64,000 nucleotides of DNA, from the NCBI GenBank assembly GCA_963682055.1, contig OY821742.1:34257060-34321059 (forward strand), read 5' to 3'. Positions 45,790-58,600 of this stretch are shown here, in pieces. The position numbers and the translations under genes were made by a program. This DNA is from Primula veris. Taxonomy: Eukaryota; Streptophyta; Magnoliopsida; Ericales; Primulaceae. The notes beneath the pieces are model-generated. The model was given only the letters and a program-made list of their open reading frames with translations. It had not been told where the DNA came from and did no database searches. How positions within the stretch are numbered: position 1 is the stretch's first letter; the number at the start of each line of letters is the position of its first letter.

Positions 45790-48700
45790 GATCAACCCCA
45801 CATTGTAGCAGTGGAGTTACAAATATCAATCAATATCAAGTAAAATAAAGACCATATTCGTTTCTTTTAAGTTGTTACAGAAGACGTTTAGGAAAAAGAA
45901 AGAGTGACGCGGGTTTCAATTTTTCGTGAGTATTTCCTTTTCAACATATTTAGTATTTTTATTTTATTTTTTCTCTCGAACGAATCATTACGATTTTAAG
46001 CTTATAGAAATCCGGTTCAGAGTCTTTGTATCTTGCTAAACAATAAATGTATGATTTGATTTTAAATGTAGAAGAAAAAGAGCAAACTATGGCATTATCT
46101 GATTAGTAACCATCATGAGTTCTAACAAATTCGAGATTGAATAATTTGTAAGAACTTTTGAAAAAAGTTGCTCCGAGATAAAGTTAAAAGTGAAATAGAA
46201 AGTAAAGCAATGCTGTAATTTGTGAATATCAGAAGATGCTAAAAGAAGGGCAAAACCAATTATTGACATAAATCTTCCAGATTTTCTGAGCACATGTTGA
46301 AGTGTAATTAATGTAATGAATCAACTCTATTCATAGCTGTTTTTAAAATGTTTAGAATCAAAACTGCTGGCACATATGACATAACATGAATAATGCAAGA
46401 CATATTTCGGATATGATGTCCTCTCGATCGTGGTTGGTTTAAATTTTTATCAATAATGTGACGGTACATCTTGTAATGGTGTGTGTTCGTTGTAATTTTC
46501 TGGGGTGCGTAGCTATAATCTGGTAAAAATGCCATTGGTTAAATTTTTTACAATCAAATATTTGTTTCATTGATTTCAATATAGATGTGCTCATCCTCCA
46601 AATCGTTAAGGTCCCCTTCGAAGATTGCACCACAAGGACCATCTTATCAAAGTGCGTCAATTTTTCAATAGAACAAGTGAACAACCAAACTATCAGTGTA
46701 TAACAGAAAAATCTGCTCCCCATAGCGTAAATAACAAAAGAAAATGTGACCGCGATAGCATTTTATACTAGTAAAACAAAACACATCTTTAGAAAAACTG
46801 CCACTTGTTAAAAAAAAGTTACAAAACAGTTGGATGCAAAATTTTGGAACAACTTTTTTTTTTTTACATATATGAAATTTTTGAACATCTTCCAAAAACC
46901 AACAATGCGAATGGAATATTTCAGTTATGCGTCCTGTAAAACGTAACAATTTTTACGAAAATCCGTTTATCTCATAATACAATCATAAGCTTAACAACCC
47001 CCGGAAGAATCGAAAACTAAAATTCCTAATTAAACAACAAAGATGACACACCCTTAGATTGTTTTTCAATTTCTGTTTCCAGAACATAGCTTTATGTTCT
47101 GAAATGCAGTAAGTCAATGACTGTATGTAAACTACAAAGTGAACACAAGCTTAACAAAGCATTTGTAAGATGACAAAAAGAAAACTAGAAAAAATAAAGT
47201 TATCTTATCTTGCTCCCATGCGAAAGCAATGAATACAAGAATGAGGGATTACCAAAGCACATATAATAATTATTTTATTAGTGTTGTGGCACAATAATCA
47301 TTTGTATCGCTTATGTATTTCATTCACAAACAGGATCAAGAAACCTAAGCCCAACTATATTTGCTTAAAATGAGAGCCCATTAACTTTAAAGAAATTTTC
47401 CTTCCAAGTCTTGAGTGAAATTAGAAAGCTGGTTTGTGTGGTTTCATATTCCCTAAATTTATTTATAAAATCAGAAATTCTTGTTAGTGAGGCAATAAAG
47501 AAAGATTTGAAGGCACATCGAGTTGATTTATAGTCTTAATTGCATACAGGGAAGCGAAGGAGACGAAAACGGTCCATTTCGTTTTCGTTTCGTTTCTTTT
47601 TTGCGTTTTTCGTTATCGTTTCATTTCGTTTAGTAATGAACGAAAACGAAACGAGTTTTTAACGAAACGAACACGAAAATTTTCACGAAATTTTCGTGTC
47701 ATTCACAGTTCTATTAGTTTGTAAATAACTTAGTAACTCTAAATTTCTTACATGAACCGGTATGTTACACGTAATCTTATTTACATCACATATATAATGA
47801 GTTTTAAATTCACATTACTGATATTTTTTACTATAAATTTATTGATACAAACACACACATGTATATATTTAGACGAAAACAAAATTTAACGAAAACGAAT
47901 AGGGTTATGATCATTATCATTCTGTTTACTAAACGAAATGTATATTTTATTCATTATCATTTTACTTAGTAATGAACGAAAACGAGACGAGCTATTAATG
48001 AAACCAACACGATATTTTTTACGAAATTTTCGTCTCATTCACGACTCTACTTGCATACAGGCGTAGTCTACCAATATTCTCCATAGGACTCCTTAAATTA
48101 ATCTAAAGTAACTTCAAAAACAATTATTAGCACAGTCTACTAAACTATATGTTGAAGAAAACAAAAGCTCAAATATTTAAAATTTAGGCGTTGCTTCGTC
48201 TAAATATCGAGTCAAATGTGACATCTCTAACACCACGAGCCATGATTAGACCACTAATCAACATTATCACACTCCATTATCACATTATATAGATAATTGA
48301 TAGTACAGATAATACAAACAATTCCTCTTTGTGCTTACAGATAATATAGAACAATAGTTATCCTATTATATAAAGTTGGGGTCTATTTGGTATGAAACTA
48401 CACTGATCAAATTGATTATGGGACAGCTAAGTTGTGAATAAATTTGAATGCAATGCAATGTATCTACGAAAGTCTTAGGTAAAGCTCGTATAGTTGGCAA
48501 CTGTATTAGGAAATTCTACTAATTATCACATTTACGCTTTCTTGATCAACTAGAGAGAGTAAATTAAATATAGTTTGTAAATTAATAATCCAATGACATT
48601 GAAATGCTTGTCAGTATATAGGTTGTTCTGTCATGCTAATTATCATCGTTTAGAGCTGTATGTAAACATGGGCTAAGAGATTTTTTTTACTCATGTAATA

Positions 48701-48942
48701 TCACATTACCTTTTTTTGATTTTCTTGGTACTGATCATAACATTACTTAACAAAGCTTACCATATATCCTTATGACTTATGAATATCACTTGACAAAAAA
48801 AAATTAAGATCAACACAACAATCTGCTCGACAAGAGTTATATACCCAATCTCGAAAATTACAAATACATTTCGTTGGGCTAAACTAGTCAAATACATCTC
48901 TATTTCCTAGGAAGGAATATGAAGTACAGAAAACAATTGAAA
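45790..48942. other. Intergenic region between LIM and PADRE genes
   Basis: This is AT-rich and non-coding apart from one inverted-repeat element (47550-48050). A tail-to-tail arrangement places the 3' ends of both flanking genes here. Confidence 0.5.
47550..48050. mobile_element. Non-autonomous element with 10-bp target duplication
   Basis: The direct repeat TTGCATACAG (47540-47549 and 48051-48060) flanks 501 bp. Its ends are weakly inverted: GGAAGCG..GAGACGAAAAC on the left, and GTAGAGTCG..GAGACGAAAAT as reverse complement of the right. The interior is rich in ACGAAAACGA runs. It also carries a direct repeat of about 90 bp (47630-47720 and 47970-48060). A 9-10-bp duplication suggests a Mutator-like origin. 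Confidence 0.6.
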
Positions 48943-50548
48943 TCAGCTAGTTGATTCGGAGATGCTCTTTAGACAAGGTTTCCAAGGCCTCGACTTGGCC
49001 GAAGCACCCGTACTAGCTGGTTTCGTCGTACTTGGCCCATGTTTTTCCGCTTTCAATACCTAGTAATTAAATTTCATAATTGAAATATCGAATTTTGTCA
49101 TCTCATAAAATCGTACTATGATTTTAAAACGGGTTAAAGAAATTTACCTGCTTGTTTTTCTCCATGTCAGATTTTGTGGATGCTGATCCATTATCAGAAT
49201 TTCCATGCTCCTGCTTTTTCTTCATCTTAGCTAGTTTTTTTGCACTTAGTCCTTTCATTACCTCTAAGAAACCAATAAGTACACGAATCTTATAAAGATG
49301 AGCTTAAACTTGGTACATTTATTAAGGTTAAAGGAGCTTTGATTAGTAAAACTTATAAGCCTAAACTTTTTAGCTACTGTATGCTGTTTCTCTACGTACC
49401 ACTTTTAAACAAACAAGTAGGTAGTTGAAAAATGTAATTATTCAACTTTTAGTTCTACATGCCAAGAGATAAAATACAAAAATCTAATTTCGTGGTGGGA
49501 TATCGACTATATTACAACTCTGTCAAGTCAAAAGAAAAAGGAAAAAAGTTCACAACCAGCAAGCAAACAAGTTTTTTTCGAAGATTCACACACGCTAACT
49601 TCCCATTTTAAATTACACAAACCCAAAAAAAAAAAACTCAGAAAGGTCTGCGGAAAATTTTATGTTATGATGATCTGAACAAATTTTAGCTCTTTATTTT
49701 ACTTCAATACCATAACATAAGTTTCACTCTCGCAGACCGCAGTTTGGACAAATTTAATGAAAATACTTTTACAATTATTAATTGTAGTCACAAAACCGTC
49801 AATCCATCCTTAAACCTAGTCCTCGTTTAGTTGCAACTTTAATACTCAACTTTTCCTTTCTTTTTGATTAAAAGATTAAAACTTGAGTACTTTTGTTTAA
49901 CTTGAAAAAACTAGTTTAATGTTCGATGAAAACACTTATTTCTCAGCCTCAAAAGACCAGTTTATTTTCTTAAATTTTGCAACCAAACAAGCGTGTCCTG
50001 CCAGACTAGCTAAAGTTTGATCCACCAACCATGATTAGTGACAACTTTAAGCTCAATTCTATCTTCTTCTTTCTTTGTCTTGAAAAAGTTTAGAAACTTG
50101 AATCTTGATGAACACAAGTCTTTCTCAGCCTAATAGATATACGGTTTATATTGGTTTAAAAATTGAACGAAACAAGCGCAAACTGGCGAATCCAGACAAC
50201 TAAGTCAACATAAACAACCAATCATTTAAACTAGAAACTGGTCCACCAACCTTGATTAGTAACAAGGCGATACACTTGGCCAAGAACCAGCATATCCGTA
50301 GGCCTTAGAAGCTTGATGCGCGTTACACGTACCGTATCATTTTTGTTACTTTCTTGACTGCTTTCAGACTTAGCTGAGGTGGCGGACGGTGAGAAGGCGG
50401 TGGTGGTGAGTAGAAGCGCGACGTAATATCCCGGGTTTATTTTCATGATTTCAGCAGCTGTTACAGGGTGGTACAGCTTATCTGTTAGTTTTCCACTTGG
50501 GTTTTGTATCAATAAGCTTGCATTATCTATAGCTTGGCAATTCCCCAT
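48943..50548 (-). CDS. DUF4228 / PADRE-domain protein with N-terminal MGNC
   Basis: Three exons on the minus strand join in phase: 50548-50251, 49263-49148 and 49059-48943. They give 176 residues. The protein begins MGNCQAIDNASLLIQNPSGK, followed by the HPVTAAEIMKINPGYYVALL block. Next come LLRPTDMLVLGQVYRLVTNQEVMKGL and a Lys-rich AKKLAKMKKKQ segment: the plant PADRE (DUF4228) layout. The Gly at position 2 with following Asn-Cys suggests N-myristoylation and palmitoylation, so membrane attachment is inferred. Family members respond to pathogens and abiotic stress, but the molecular function is not known. The Lys/Ser-rich C-terminus is low complexity. TATAAATA on the minus strand (50623-50630) is about 75 bp before the start. 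An ORF extends upstream of this ATG, but the conserved family start is MGNC. Confidence 0.86.
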
Positions 50549-50622
50549 GTGTCTATTTCTCTTTCTATCTCTTGTTTCTTGTGTGGAAGAATGATCAGAG
50601 GTTAAATTGTGAGCACTGTGTT

Positions 50623-50630
50623 TATTTATA
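50623..50630 (-). promoter_or_regulatory. TATA box of the PADRE gene
   Basis: TATAAATA is read on the minus strand about 75 bp upstream of the MGNC start codon, at a distance that fits a short leader. Confidence 0.5.
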
Positions 50631-50699
50631 AGCAGGTGTGGAACCAGGAATATTTTATGAAAGAAGTGGAAATAACTTGGGCTAAGCATAGTAGTAAGT

Positions 50700-52652
50700 A
50701 TGAGGTCCAGAGTACGGAAAAAAAATAAATGAAATGGAGTATTGGAGTTGTGACCGGTTGTTAAACTGCTTTCAGAATAGCAATTAATACCTTGCTAAAT
50801 TGTTTATAAAATTTAAACGCTTATTTTATCAATAATGTTGTGTTTATATTGTTATCATGATTTTTTTTTTTTTAGTATGTGTCAAATCACAATTTTGAAC
50901 AGATTTTAATAATAGTACATGACAAAATAAATTTCTACAATTACTTAGCGGTAGATATCTTTTAATTTATATTTTCAAATTATAGTGAAAATATTGAACT
51001 TTTTGATGAGACCTTTAGAATTATGAGGAACTAGCAATAATGTTTTTTTTAATGTTCATAAGCACCACAATTAAACCTGGTGGCTTGACTTCCTTTCCTA
51101 TAATTTTTTTTAATGTTTGTTAATTAAGTGTAATTATCAATAATCAGCGTTAATTACAGTTATACATAGATCTTCAGTAAATCACTTGTGGATTTTTTAT
51201 ATTTAGCAATTTGTATAAAATATCATATTTCTTTTAGCTGTGTATATTATATTATATTTTGGAACTATTCGGTTTGTAAAAATTTCGAAAAGAGAAAATT
51301 TGTTTCGATAATTGGCATGGAGCACCTTTTAATTCTGACTGTGATTTAAAGATGCATTATTTAGTACTGTGATTTGATATTTATCTGTAAAGATAGTCAT
51401 GAAATTTTTCTCTAAAGCACGTTAAGCATTTATCAAAATAACCGGTAATGATATAGAGCCAGACTTAACCAGACTGATTACCAGACAGTCATTTATATAA
51501 TTTTTAGAATTATTTTGACACCCAACCAAAACAAAAATAAAACCCAAAATATAATATTTATGTAACCCTAGTTGAAACTACTCTAAACTTAAATATTAAT
51601 TAAAAATATTTAAAATTTTAATTATTTTAATATATTTTATTTGACTATTTAACAAAATAAAACTTCAAATATAATATTTATGGAACCCTAGTTAAGACTA
51701 GCATAAACTTAAATATTAATTAAAAATATTTAAAATTTTAATGATTTTAATATATTTTATTTGACGATTCAACAAAATAAAAACCCAAATATAATATTAT
51801 AGAACCCTATTTGAGACTACCATAAACTTAAATATTAATTAAAAATATTAAATATATAGTCGAATAGCATACTCTTAAATTTCGGGGTGAAAATGAAATT
51901 CTAAATTTACATTAAACACTGGTTTGTTGAGAGTCTGATTGAGTCTATCTGACTCATTAGAATTATTGCAAAATAACTATCTAATAATTTTCTTCATCTC
52001 AAAAAAAGTTGTCTTTGAAGGGAAAATATATTGCTCTTTTGTACACTCAATTAATGAAAAAAGTTTCAGTTTCCTTTTTTGGCTAGTAAATTTAGAATCT
52101 TTTTAGTAGTGTATATTCATGTACGTATGAGTACAGATTGAAACAAGGTTCGTCTACATTGTGATGATTTTGGGAACCAAACGATATGCTTTAGTTTACA
52201 TCATTTCATATCGAAATATCACATGCCTTTTATGTAATATTTTCACTTGTCGTTTTATAATTCACCTTTTTTCACACGACAATTAAACATCGTTTCATTT
52301 CACCTTTTGTTGTCCACTTTAGCAAATGTCCCCTCCCCTTTCACCTCAATTTCACCTTATTTTCCATTTCCATGTCATTTTTAGTGTGCACAATATCCTT
52401 TTAATTTAAACCCTATATATATTTGGCAAGATTATATCATAGTATATATACACACGAGCAACTTTGTAATTTGACACCATTGTACCTTTTTTGTCTCGAA
52501 TATATTCTTCCTAAAGTGAATATATTCTTCCGGAAGGTGTGCAAAAACTAAGAGTTTCATATATTCCATCCCCCATATTTGTTCTATAAAAAAATCACTA
52601 ATTTGATTTAATTAGATATAAAATTTATTAATTAACTCCGGCATCCGGGTAA
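50700..52652. other. Intergenic AT-rich DNA with a tandem repeat
   Basis: No coding family was recognised. The only structure noted is the 120-bp tandem array at 51533-51860. The stretch ends at the young Copia element. Confidence 0.5.
51533..51860. repeat. Tandem array, about 120-bp unit, 2.7 copies
   Basis: Units start near 51533, 51653 and 51773 with AAAATAAAA..CAAATATAATATT. They share ACTTAAATATTAATTAAAAAT and TTTTAATATATTTTATTTGAC. The third copy is partial. It is extremely AT-rich. Confidence 0.85.
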
Positions 52653-54148
52653 TGTTGGAAAAACATGTGAAAACATGAGTGTTTCCGAATGGTCACTGGA
52701 CCAACTTCGAATCATTATTTCGTGTAACAGCGCTGAGTTGTTTATACCGTACTCAACGTGGTTGAGTAGCCCGTGTGACGAGCTTCGTAACGGTATATCA
52801 CATGACCTATTCGGAGAATGGGTGTGAATACAAAGTGGCTTCAAAGTTGGTGCCTCGAAAGCTCAAATCTGGAAAAACCGAAATGGTAAAGGAAAACCAT
52901 TTAGTATAATCCCATATTGGAAGATTAAGAGTTAATTTTACAATATATATATCATACCAATCCATGTAGTTATTAAACTAACATGTCCACATACACCTAA
53001 GAGTATTAGTGTGTACCACACACGCGCGCTCGCTCGTGTCTCGTGTCTCGGGTGCGGGTGCGGGTGTGGGCTTGGGATTTGGGATTTGGGGAATGTCTCG
53101 GGTCTCGGGTCTTGGGTCTAAACCCGAATAGAGAGTTTTGTATAAAATACAAAAATAGTCTCTAGAGTTTCCAGCAATAGAAACGCCAGCAATGAATGAG
53201 ATTAAATGTTGCGGTTTCAGAATTGATTGAGCGGATTCTAGGGGTGTAACTCCCAGAATTGATGACCAACATTTATAGCTGCGGTTTCATTAGAGCCTAT
53301 AAAAGGCAGCCATCCCCCTCTCATTTCAACACACCATCAAACACACAACTCACAGCATAAGCATCATATAGAGAGAGAGAACCGCACCACCAACAGGTCG
53401 ACCTGTGGTTCGGTGCCGGTTTCCATACGAGCCACTCTGAGATAGAAGTTGTACCTTGGGAACAAAGTCCTGAAACCAGAAACCTTTAAAGGTGGTTCGG
53501 GAAATATTGTTTAAGGAAAACTGCTCAGCAGTTGCCTCTTCTTTTACTTTTCTGTTATTTATTTTTCAGTCATTTACATTCTGTCCGTTTGATTTCAGTA
53601 CCATTTATTTTCTGTAATTTACTTTTCTGTACTGTTTCTTTTCTGTATTTACTTTTCAGTACTGTTTACTTTCAGTCTTTCTATTCTGTAATTTACTTTT
53701 CAGTTCTATAATTTTCAGTATTTACAAAACCAGTCCGGCAGTTTTTTATTTGTTTAAAACCAGTCCGGCAGTTTGTTTAAAACCAGTCCGGCACTTTGTT
53801 TTGTTAAAACTGTCCGGCAGTTTTTGTTTTGTTTAAAACCAGTCCGGCAGTTTGTTAAAACCAGTCCGGCAGTTTGTTTAAAACCAGTCCGGCAGTTTAT
53901 TTAAAACCAGTCCGGCAGTTTGTTAAAACCAGTCCGGCAGTTTATTTAAAACCAGTCCGGCAGTTTCTTTGTTAAACCAGTCCGGCAGTTTCTTTATAAT
54001 AGTCCAGCAGTTTATTTATTTGTTGAGTCAGGAATTGTAATTTATATTCCAATTGTGAGAAATAAAATTGTTTATTTCCTTTGCGTTCATGTCTCTTTTA
54101 TTTATTTTCCTTTCAATTATTGTATTCGAAATAGTACCAAAACCAACA
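52653..54148 (+). repeat. 5' LTR of the young Copia element
   Basis: This 1,496-bp LTR has a G-rich stretch (53043-53110), a TATAAAAG promoter (53298-53305), and a variable tract of 12 CCAGTCCGGCAGTTT-like units (about 53732-54010). Its sequence is near-identical to the 3' LTR, apart from repeat number and scattered changes. Confidence 0.92.
53732..54012 (+). repeat. Minisatellite in the 5' LTR, 12 units
   Basis: Units of about 20-25 bp carry the core CCAGTCCGGCAGTTT separated by TTTAAAA-type spacers. Unit 3 reads GGCACTTT and the last reads CCAGCAGTTT. The 3' LTR has nine units (about 60502-60722). Confidence 0.9.
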
Positions 54149-54493
54149 TTCTTAAACAATACTATTTTTTGGTTTTTCTATTTTCGAAATAAGAAAGGAC
54201 TTTTCCTTTTTATTTTATTTTGACGTCTCGGTTTTTATTCTCGCAAAATCATTGCTAGTTTACTAGAAATTGAAATTTGCACATAAAATAATTCCGAATT
54301 GGTTTTAATCTTTTTATTCTAGAATACTATAAAGAATTCTTAGTGAAATCAAAAGTGATTTGATTTTCACGCTAGAATATCTTTTTATTGTTTTATTCTT
54401 TTGAAGCAATCTAATTAAGTTATAATTAGTATTTGCGATTAAGAATTTTAGTTTTCTTGCGAGAAACTAAACAGTTTCAATTTGTCATTTCAG
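54149..54493 (+). other. Leader of the young Copia element
   Basis: This is the untranslated region between the 5' LTR and the gag start codon at 54494. The nucleotides directly after the LTR (TTCTTAAACAATAC) do not match the usual TGGTATCAGAGC primer-binding site. The first TGG-initial stretch lies about 23 nt further on. Confidence 0.6.
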
Positions 54494-54594
54494 ATGACTA
54501 ATGAGGATCAAACACCCACCGTTCATTCGGGAGACGTGCAGGGCGCACTTGTGATTGGCAGTAGCCATAACAATGCGAGCGCTGCGAGTGGGGG

Positions 54595-54628
<34 letters not shown>

Positions 54629-55685
54629 CGAAGCTGCTGCGGCAAAGGCTGCGGCCGACGCCGCTGCGGCAGAGGCCGATGCTATGGCTGCGGCTGCAGC
54701 ACAGGCTGCTGCGAAGGCTGCGGCCAAGGCAGCGCTTGTGGCTGCGGCCAGGGCAAAGGGCAAGGCTCCGGCAACGCTGGCGATGCCAATGTTGCCAACC
54801 TCTCAACTGGAGAGACCGGAAAAGTTTAGGGGCAACAACTTCAAACGTTGGCAGCAAAAGATGCTGTTTTATTTAACTGCCCTTAATCTGACCCGGTTTC
54901 TTAAGGAGTCTGCACCCGTCCTAAGCGAGGACGATGAGGACGTGCAGACGGTTTCGGCGGTGGAAGCGTGGAAACACGGCGACTACCTATGCCGGAACTA
55001 CATCATGTGTGCTCTGGATAATACTCTCTTCAGTGTATTCGAGCCCAAGGCTTCTGCAAAGGAGCTTTGGGAGTCTCTCGAACGAAAGTACAAAGTGAAT
55101 AACGCTGGCGCAAAGAAATTTGTCGTCACAGACTTTCATGAGTACATGATGACTGATGGGAAGAGTGTCATCGAGCAGGTTGAGGAACTCCAACTCATAT
55201 ACCATAGGCTTGAGGTTGAATGGCTAGTTATCAACGAACCTTTCCAAGTGGCATTAATGATTGAGAAACTGCCACCTTCTTGGAAAGAGTTTCAAAACTA
55301 CCTGAAACACAAGCGAAAGGCTATGACCTTGGAGGGACTCATTGAGAGGCTCAATGTTGAGCAAAGCAACCGTCGATCCGGAAGGAAAGGCGGTGGCGGA
55401 GCAGGCAACGCGGTTGCCAAGGCCCATGTGGTTGAGAACGCTGTCTAAGCGGAAACGCTTTGACGGGGTAGTCGGTGCTTCTCTCCAGAAGAAATTCATG
55501 GGAGATTGCTTTGTGTGCAACAAACCGGGCCATCGTGCCACGGATTGTAAGATGCGCATCGACAAGCCAACCCCCCCCCCCCCCCCCCCCCCCCCCCAAA
55601 GAGGAAGTTCCAAGGGAAAGGGAGGAAGAGGGAACCTGCTCAGGCTAATGTAACTGAGGGAGGAGATGATGCTGGACAAGACTAC
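54494..55685 (+). pseudogene. Copia Gag, frameshifted
   Basis: The ATG at 54494 opens MTNEDQTPTVHSGD. The frame is lost in a run of eight G (54590-54597), and the continuing sequence reads one frame over. It gives an (AQ)n tract from GGCTCA hexamers (54598-54630), an Ala-rich low-complexity stretch, and then the conserved Gag core (KFRGNNFKRWQQKMLFYL, LWESLERKY, LKHKRKAMTLEGLIERL; to 55448). A second frame change near 55440 leads to the CCHC knuckle CFVCNKPGHRATDC (55513-55554). A third occurs at a run of 27 C (55571-55597), after which the frame joins pol. Functional Gag would need all three resolved, so the copy is probably not autonomous as read. Confidence 0.82.
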
Positions 55686-58600
55686 ATGCACCTGAGTGCT
55701 GTGGTTTCGGAAGTGAACCTGGTGGGGAGCAACCCAAAGGAATTGTGGCTGGACACAGGCGCCACTAGTCACATCTGTGCCCGCAAATGGATGTTCAAGA
55801 CCTATACGGCCGTGGACAATGAGAGCTGCTTCATGGGGAACTCGGCTACTTCCAGGGTGGAAGGAAAAGGAACCGTGCTGCTGAAGATGACATCGGGAAA
55901 GGAGCTCACACTGAATGGCGTGCTCCATGTGCCGGAAATTCGTAAGAATCTGGTTTCCGGGACTGTTATGGTGAACAAAGGATTTAAACTTGTATTTGAA
56001 TCTGCTAAAATTGTAATCACCTTAAATGGAATGTATGTAGGCCGTGGCTATATGACCAACGACATGTTTAAATTAAATGTTGGTACTCCGGCTCCTAAAG
56101 CCGAGTCTGCTATTGTGGGTACTAAGGCTGAGGCCAGTACCAAGAATAATGTAACCGTTAATGTTGCCCAAGAGGCTAATAAAACGTCTTTTGCTTATTC
56201 TTTCGATTCATTTAATTTATGGCATGGTAGATTAGGTCATGTGAATTCTAATTCTATGAAGAAATTAATATCACTGAATCTACTACCTAATTTTGTATTT
56301 GATAAACAACATAAATGTGAGGTTTGTGTTGAAGCAAAATTAACCAAGTCTTCGTATCAACATATTGAACGAACTACTGAACCTCTCGGTCTAATACACA
56401 CGGATGTATGCGACTTAAATTTTATACAAACGCGAGGAGGAAAAAAGTATTTCATCACGTTTATAGATGACTGTACTAGATACTTCTATGTCTACTTAAT
56501 GAGAAGTAAAGACGAAGCGGTAGAGAAATTCGCTCTTTATAAGACCGAAGTAGAAAATCGACTCAATAAAAAGATTAAAATGTTGAGGAGTGATAGAGGC
56601 GGTGAATACGAGGCACCGTTTGCGCAGATATGCGCAGAAAGTGGCATTGTACATCAAACCACAACCCCCTACTCTCCGGAGCAGAATGGGGTTGTTGAGC
56701 GTAAGAATAGAACGCTCAAGGAAATGATGAATGCTATGCTAATAAGTTATGGGTTACCCCAGAACATGTGGGGGGAAGCGCTGCTTTCCGCCAACTATGT
56801 GTTGAACAAGCTACCGCATAAGAAGCGTGATAAACCACCTTATGAACTATGGAAAGGCCATCGGCCGAGCTATAAATTCTTAAGGGTTTGGGGTTGTCTT
56901 GCGAAGGTCCTTGTCTCGCTTCCTAAAAGAACGAGAATAGGGCCAAAGACGGTAGACCATGTGTTCATAGGATATGCACAAAACAGTAGTGTTTATCGCT
57001 TTCTCGTGCACAAGTCGGATAATCCTGATGTGCATGTAGATACTATCATCGAAGCTCGAGAAGCTTCTTTCTTCGAGGAAATCTTTCCCCGCAAGTCTTT
57101 CATAACTGTAGAGACTGAGGAGTCAAACAGTGAGGAAAATGTGGGGGCAAGTGAACCGTTGGAGAAAGAAGAAGAAGAGCCTCGACGTAGTAAAAGCGCT
57201 AGAAAGGAAATGACTTTCGGTCTAGATTTTGTAACCTTCATGATAGAAGGCGAACCGGCGACATTCAAAGAAGCAATGTCATCCCCGGAAGCCCAATATT
57301 GGGAGGAAGCGATCAACAATGAGGTTGAATCGATATTACAAAATCACACTTGGGAACTAGTGGATCTACCACCTGGGTGTAAGCCACTAGGACACAAGTG
57401 GATCTTCAAAAGGAAGAGAAAGCTCGATGGAACGATCGAGAAATACAAGGCGAGGCTTGTAGTAAAAGGTTTTAGACAAACCGAAGGTGTCGACTATTTC
57501 GACACCTATGCTCCTGTCTCCAGGAAGACGTCAATCCGGATAGTCATTGCTCTCGCAGCATTGTTCGATCTGGAAATACATCAAATGGATGTTAAAACGG
57601 CGCTCTTGAATGGTGAGCTGGAAGAGAAAATTTACATGGAACAACCAGAAGGGTTTGTGGTTCCAGGTAAAGCTTACAAGGTGTGTAAACTTGTGAAGTC
57701 CTTGTATGGACTTAAACAAGCGCCTAAACAATGGCACGAAAAATTTGATAAAGTAATGCTATCAAACGGTTTTCGAATAAACGAATGTGACAAATGCGTC
57801 TACGTGAAAGGTAATGAAAAGGACTACGTGGTAGTCTGCCTCTACGTAGATGACATGATTATAATAGGGAGTATTGATAACATCAACTCCACTAAGAAAA
57901 TGTTGTCACAAAAATTCGAGATGAAAGACTTGGGTGTCGCTGATGTTATACTTGGTATGAAAATTACCAAGACATCAGACGGATATGCGCTATCTCAAAC
58001 TCACTATGTCAGGCAGATGCTTGACAAATTTGATAAAGATAGTAGAGCTACATCCAGAACTCCGATAGAGATCTCAACCACTCTGAAAAAGAATTTTGGG
58101 GAGAGTGTGAGACAATTGGAATATTCTCGAATAATAGGCAGTCTGATGTACGTCATGAACTGTACTAGACCAGACATAGCCAACTCAGTGAGTAGACTGA
58201 GTAGGTACACCAGTAATCTCAATGAGGAACACTGGAAGGCCATCATGAGACTTCTCAGATACATGAGATACACAGCCGACCGAGGGTTGCATTATACCAG
58301 ATATCCAGCTGTACTGGAAGGGTATTCTGATGCAAACTGGATCTCGGATTCCAACAGTACACGATCCACTAGCGGATATGTGTTCGTGATTGGAGGAGCA
58401 GCTGTCTCATGGAGATCATCCAAGCAGACGTGCATAGCTAGATCAACTATGGAATCCGAGTTCATAGCGTTGGATCTAGCAACAGAAGAGGCTGATTGGC
58501 TGAGAAGCTTTCTGGAAGGAATTCCAATGTGGTCGAAACCTGTCCCAACAATAAGCATGCACTGCGATAGTCAGTCGGCTATTGGAAGGGCGCAGGATCA

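Noticed and set aside
46087..46949. Overlapping reverse-strand ORFs of 68-94 codons
   Set aside because: No recognisable family. AT-rich intergenic DNA with several competing frames.
54498..54857. Reverse-strand ORF of 119 codons over gag
   Set aside because: It is an opposite-strand shadow of the GC-rich hexamer and alanine tract and has no family resemblance.
55254..55928. Reverse-strand ORF of 224 codons over gag-pol
   Set aside because: It lies antisense to the conserved Gag core, zinc knuckle and protease. Its length is helped by the poly-C run. No domain is visible.
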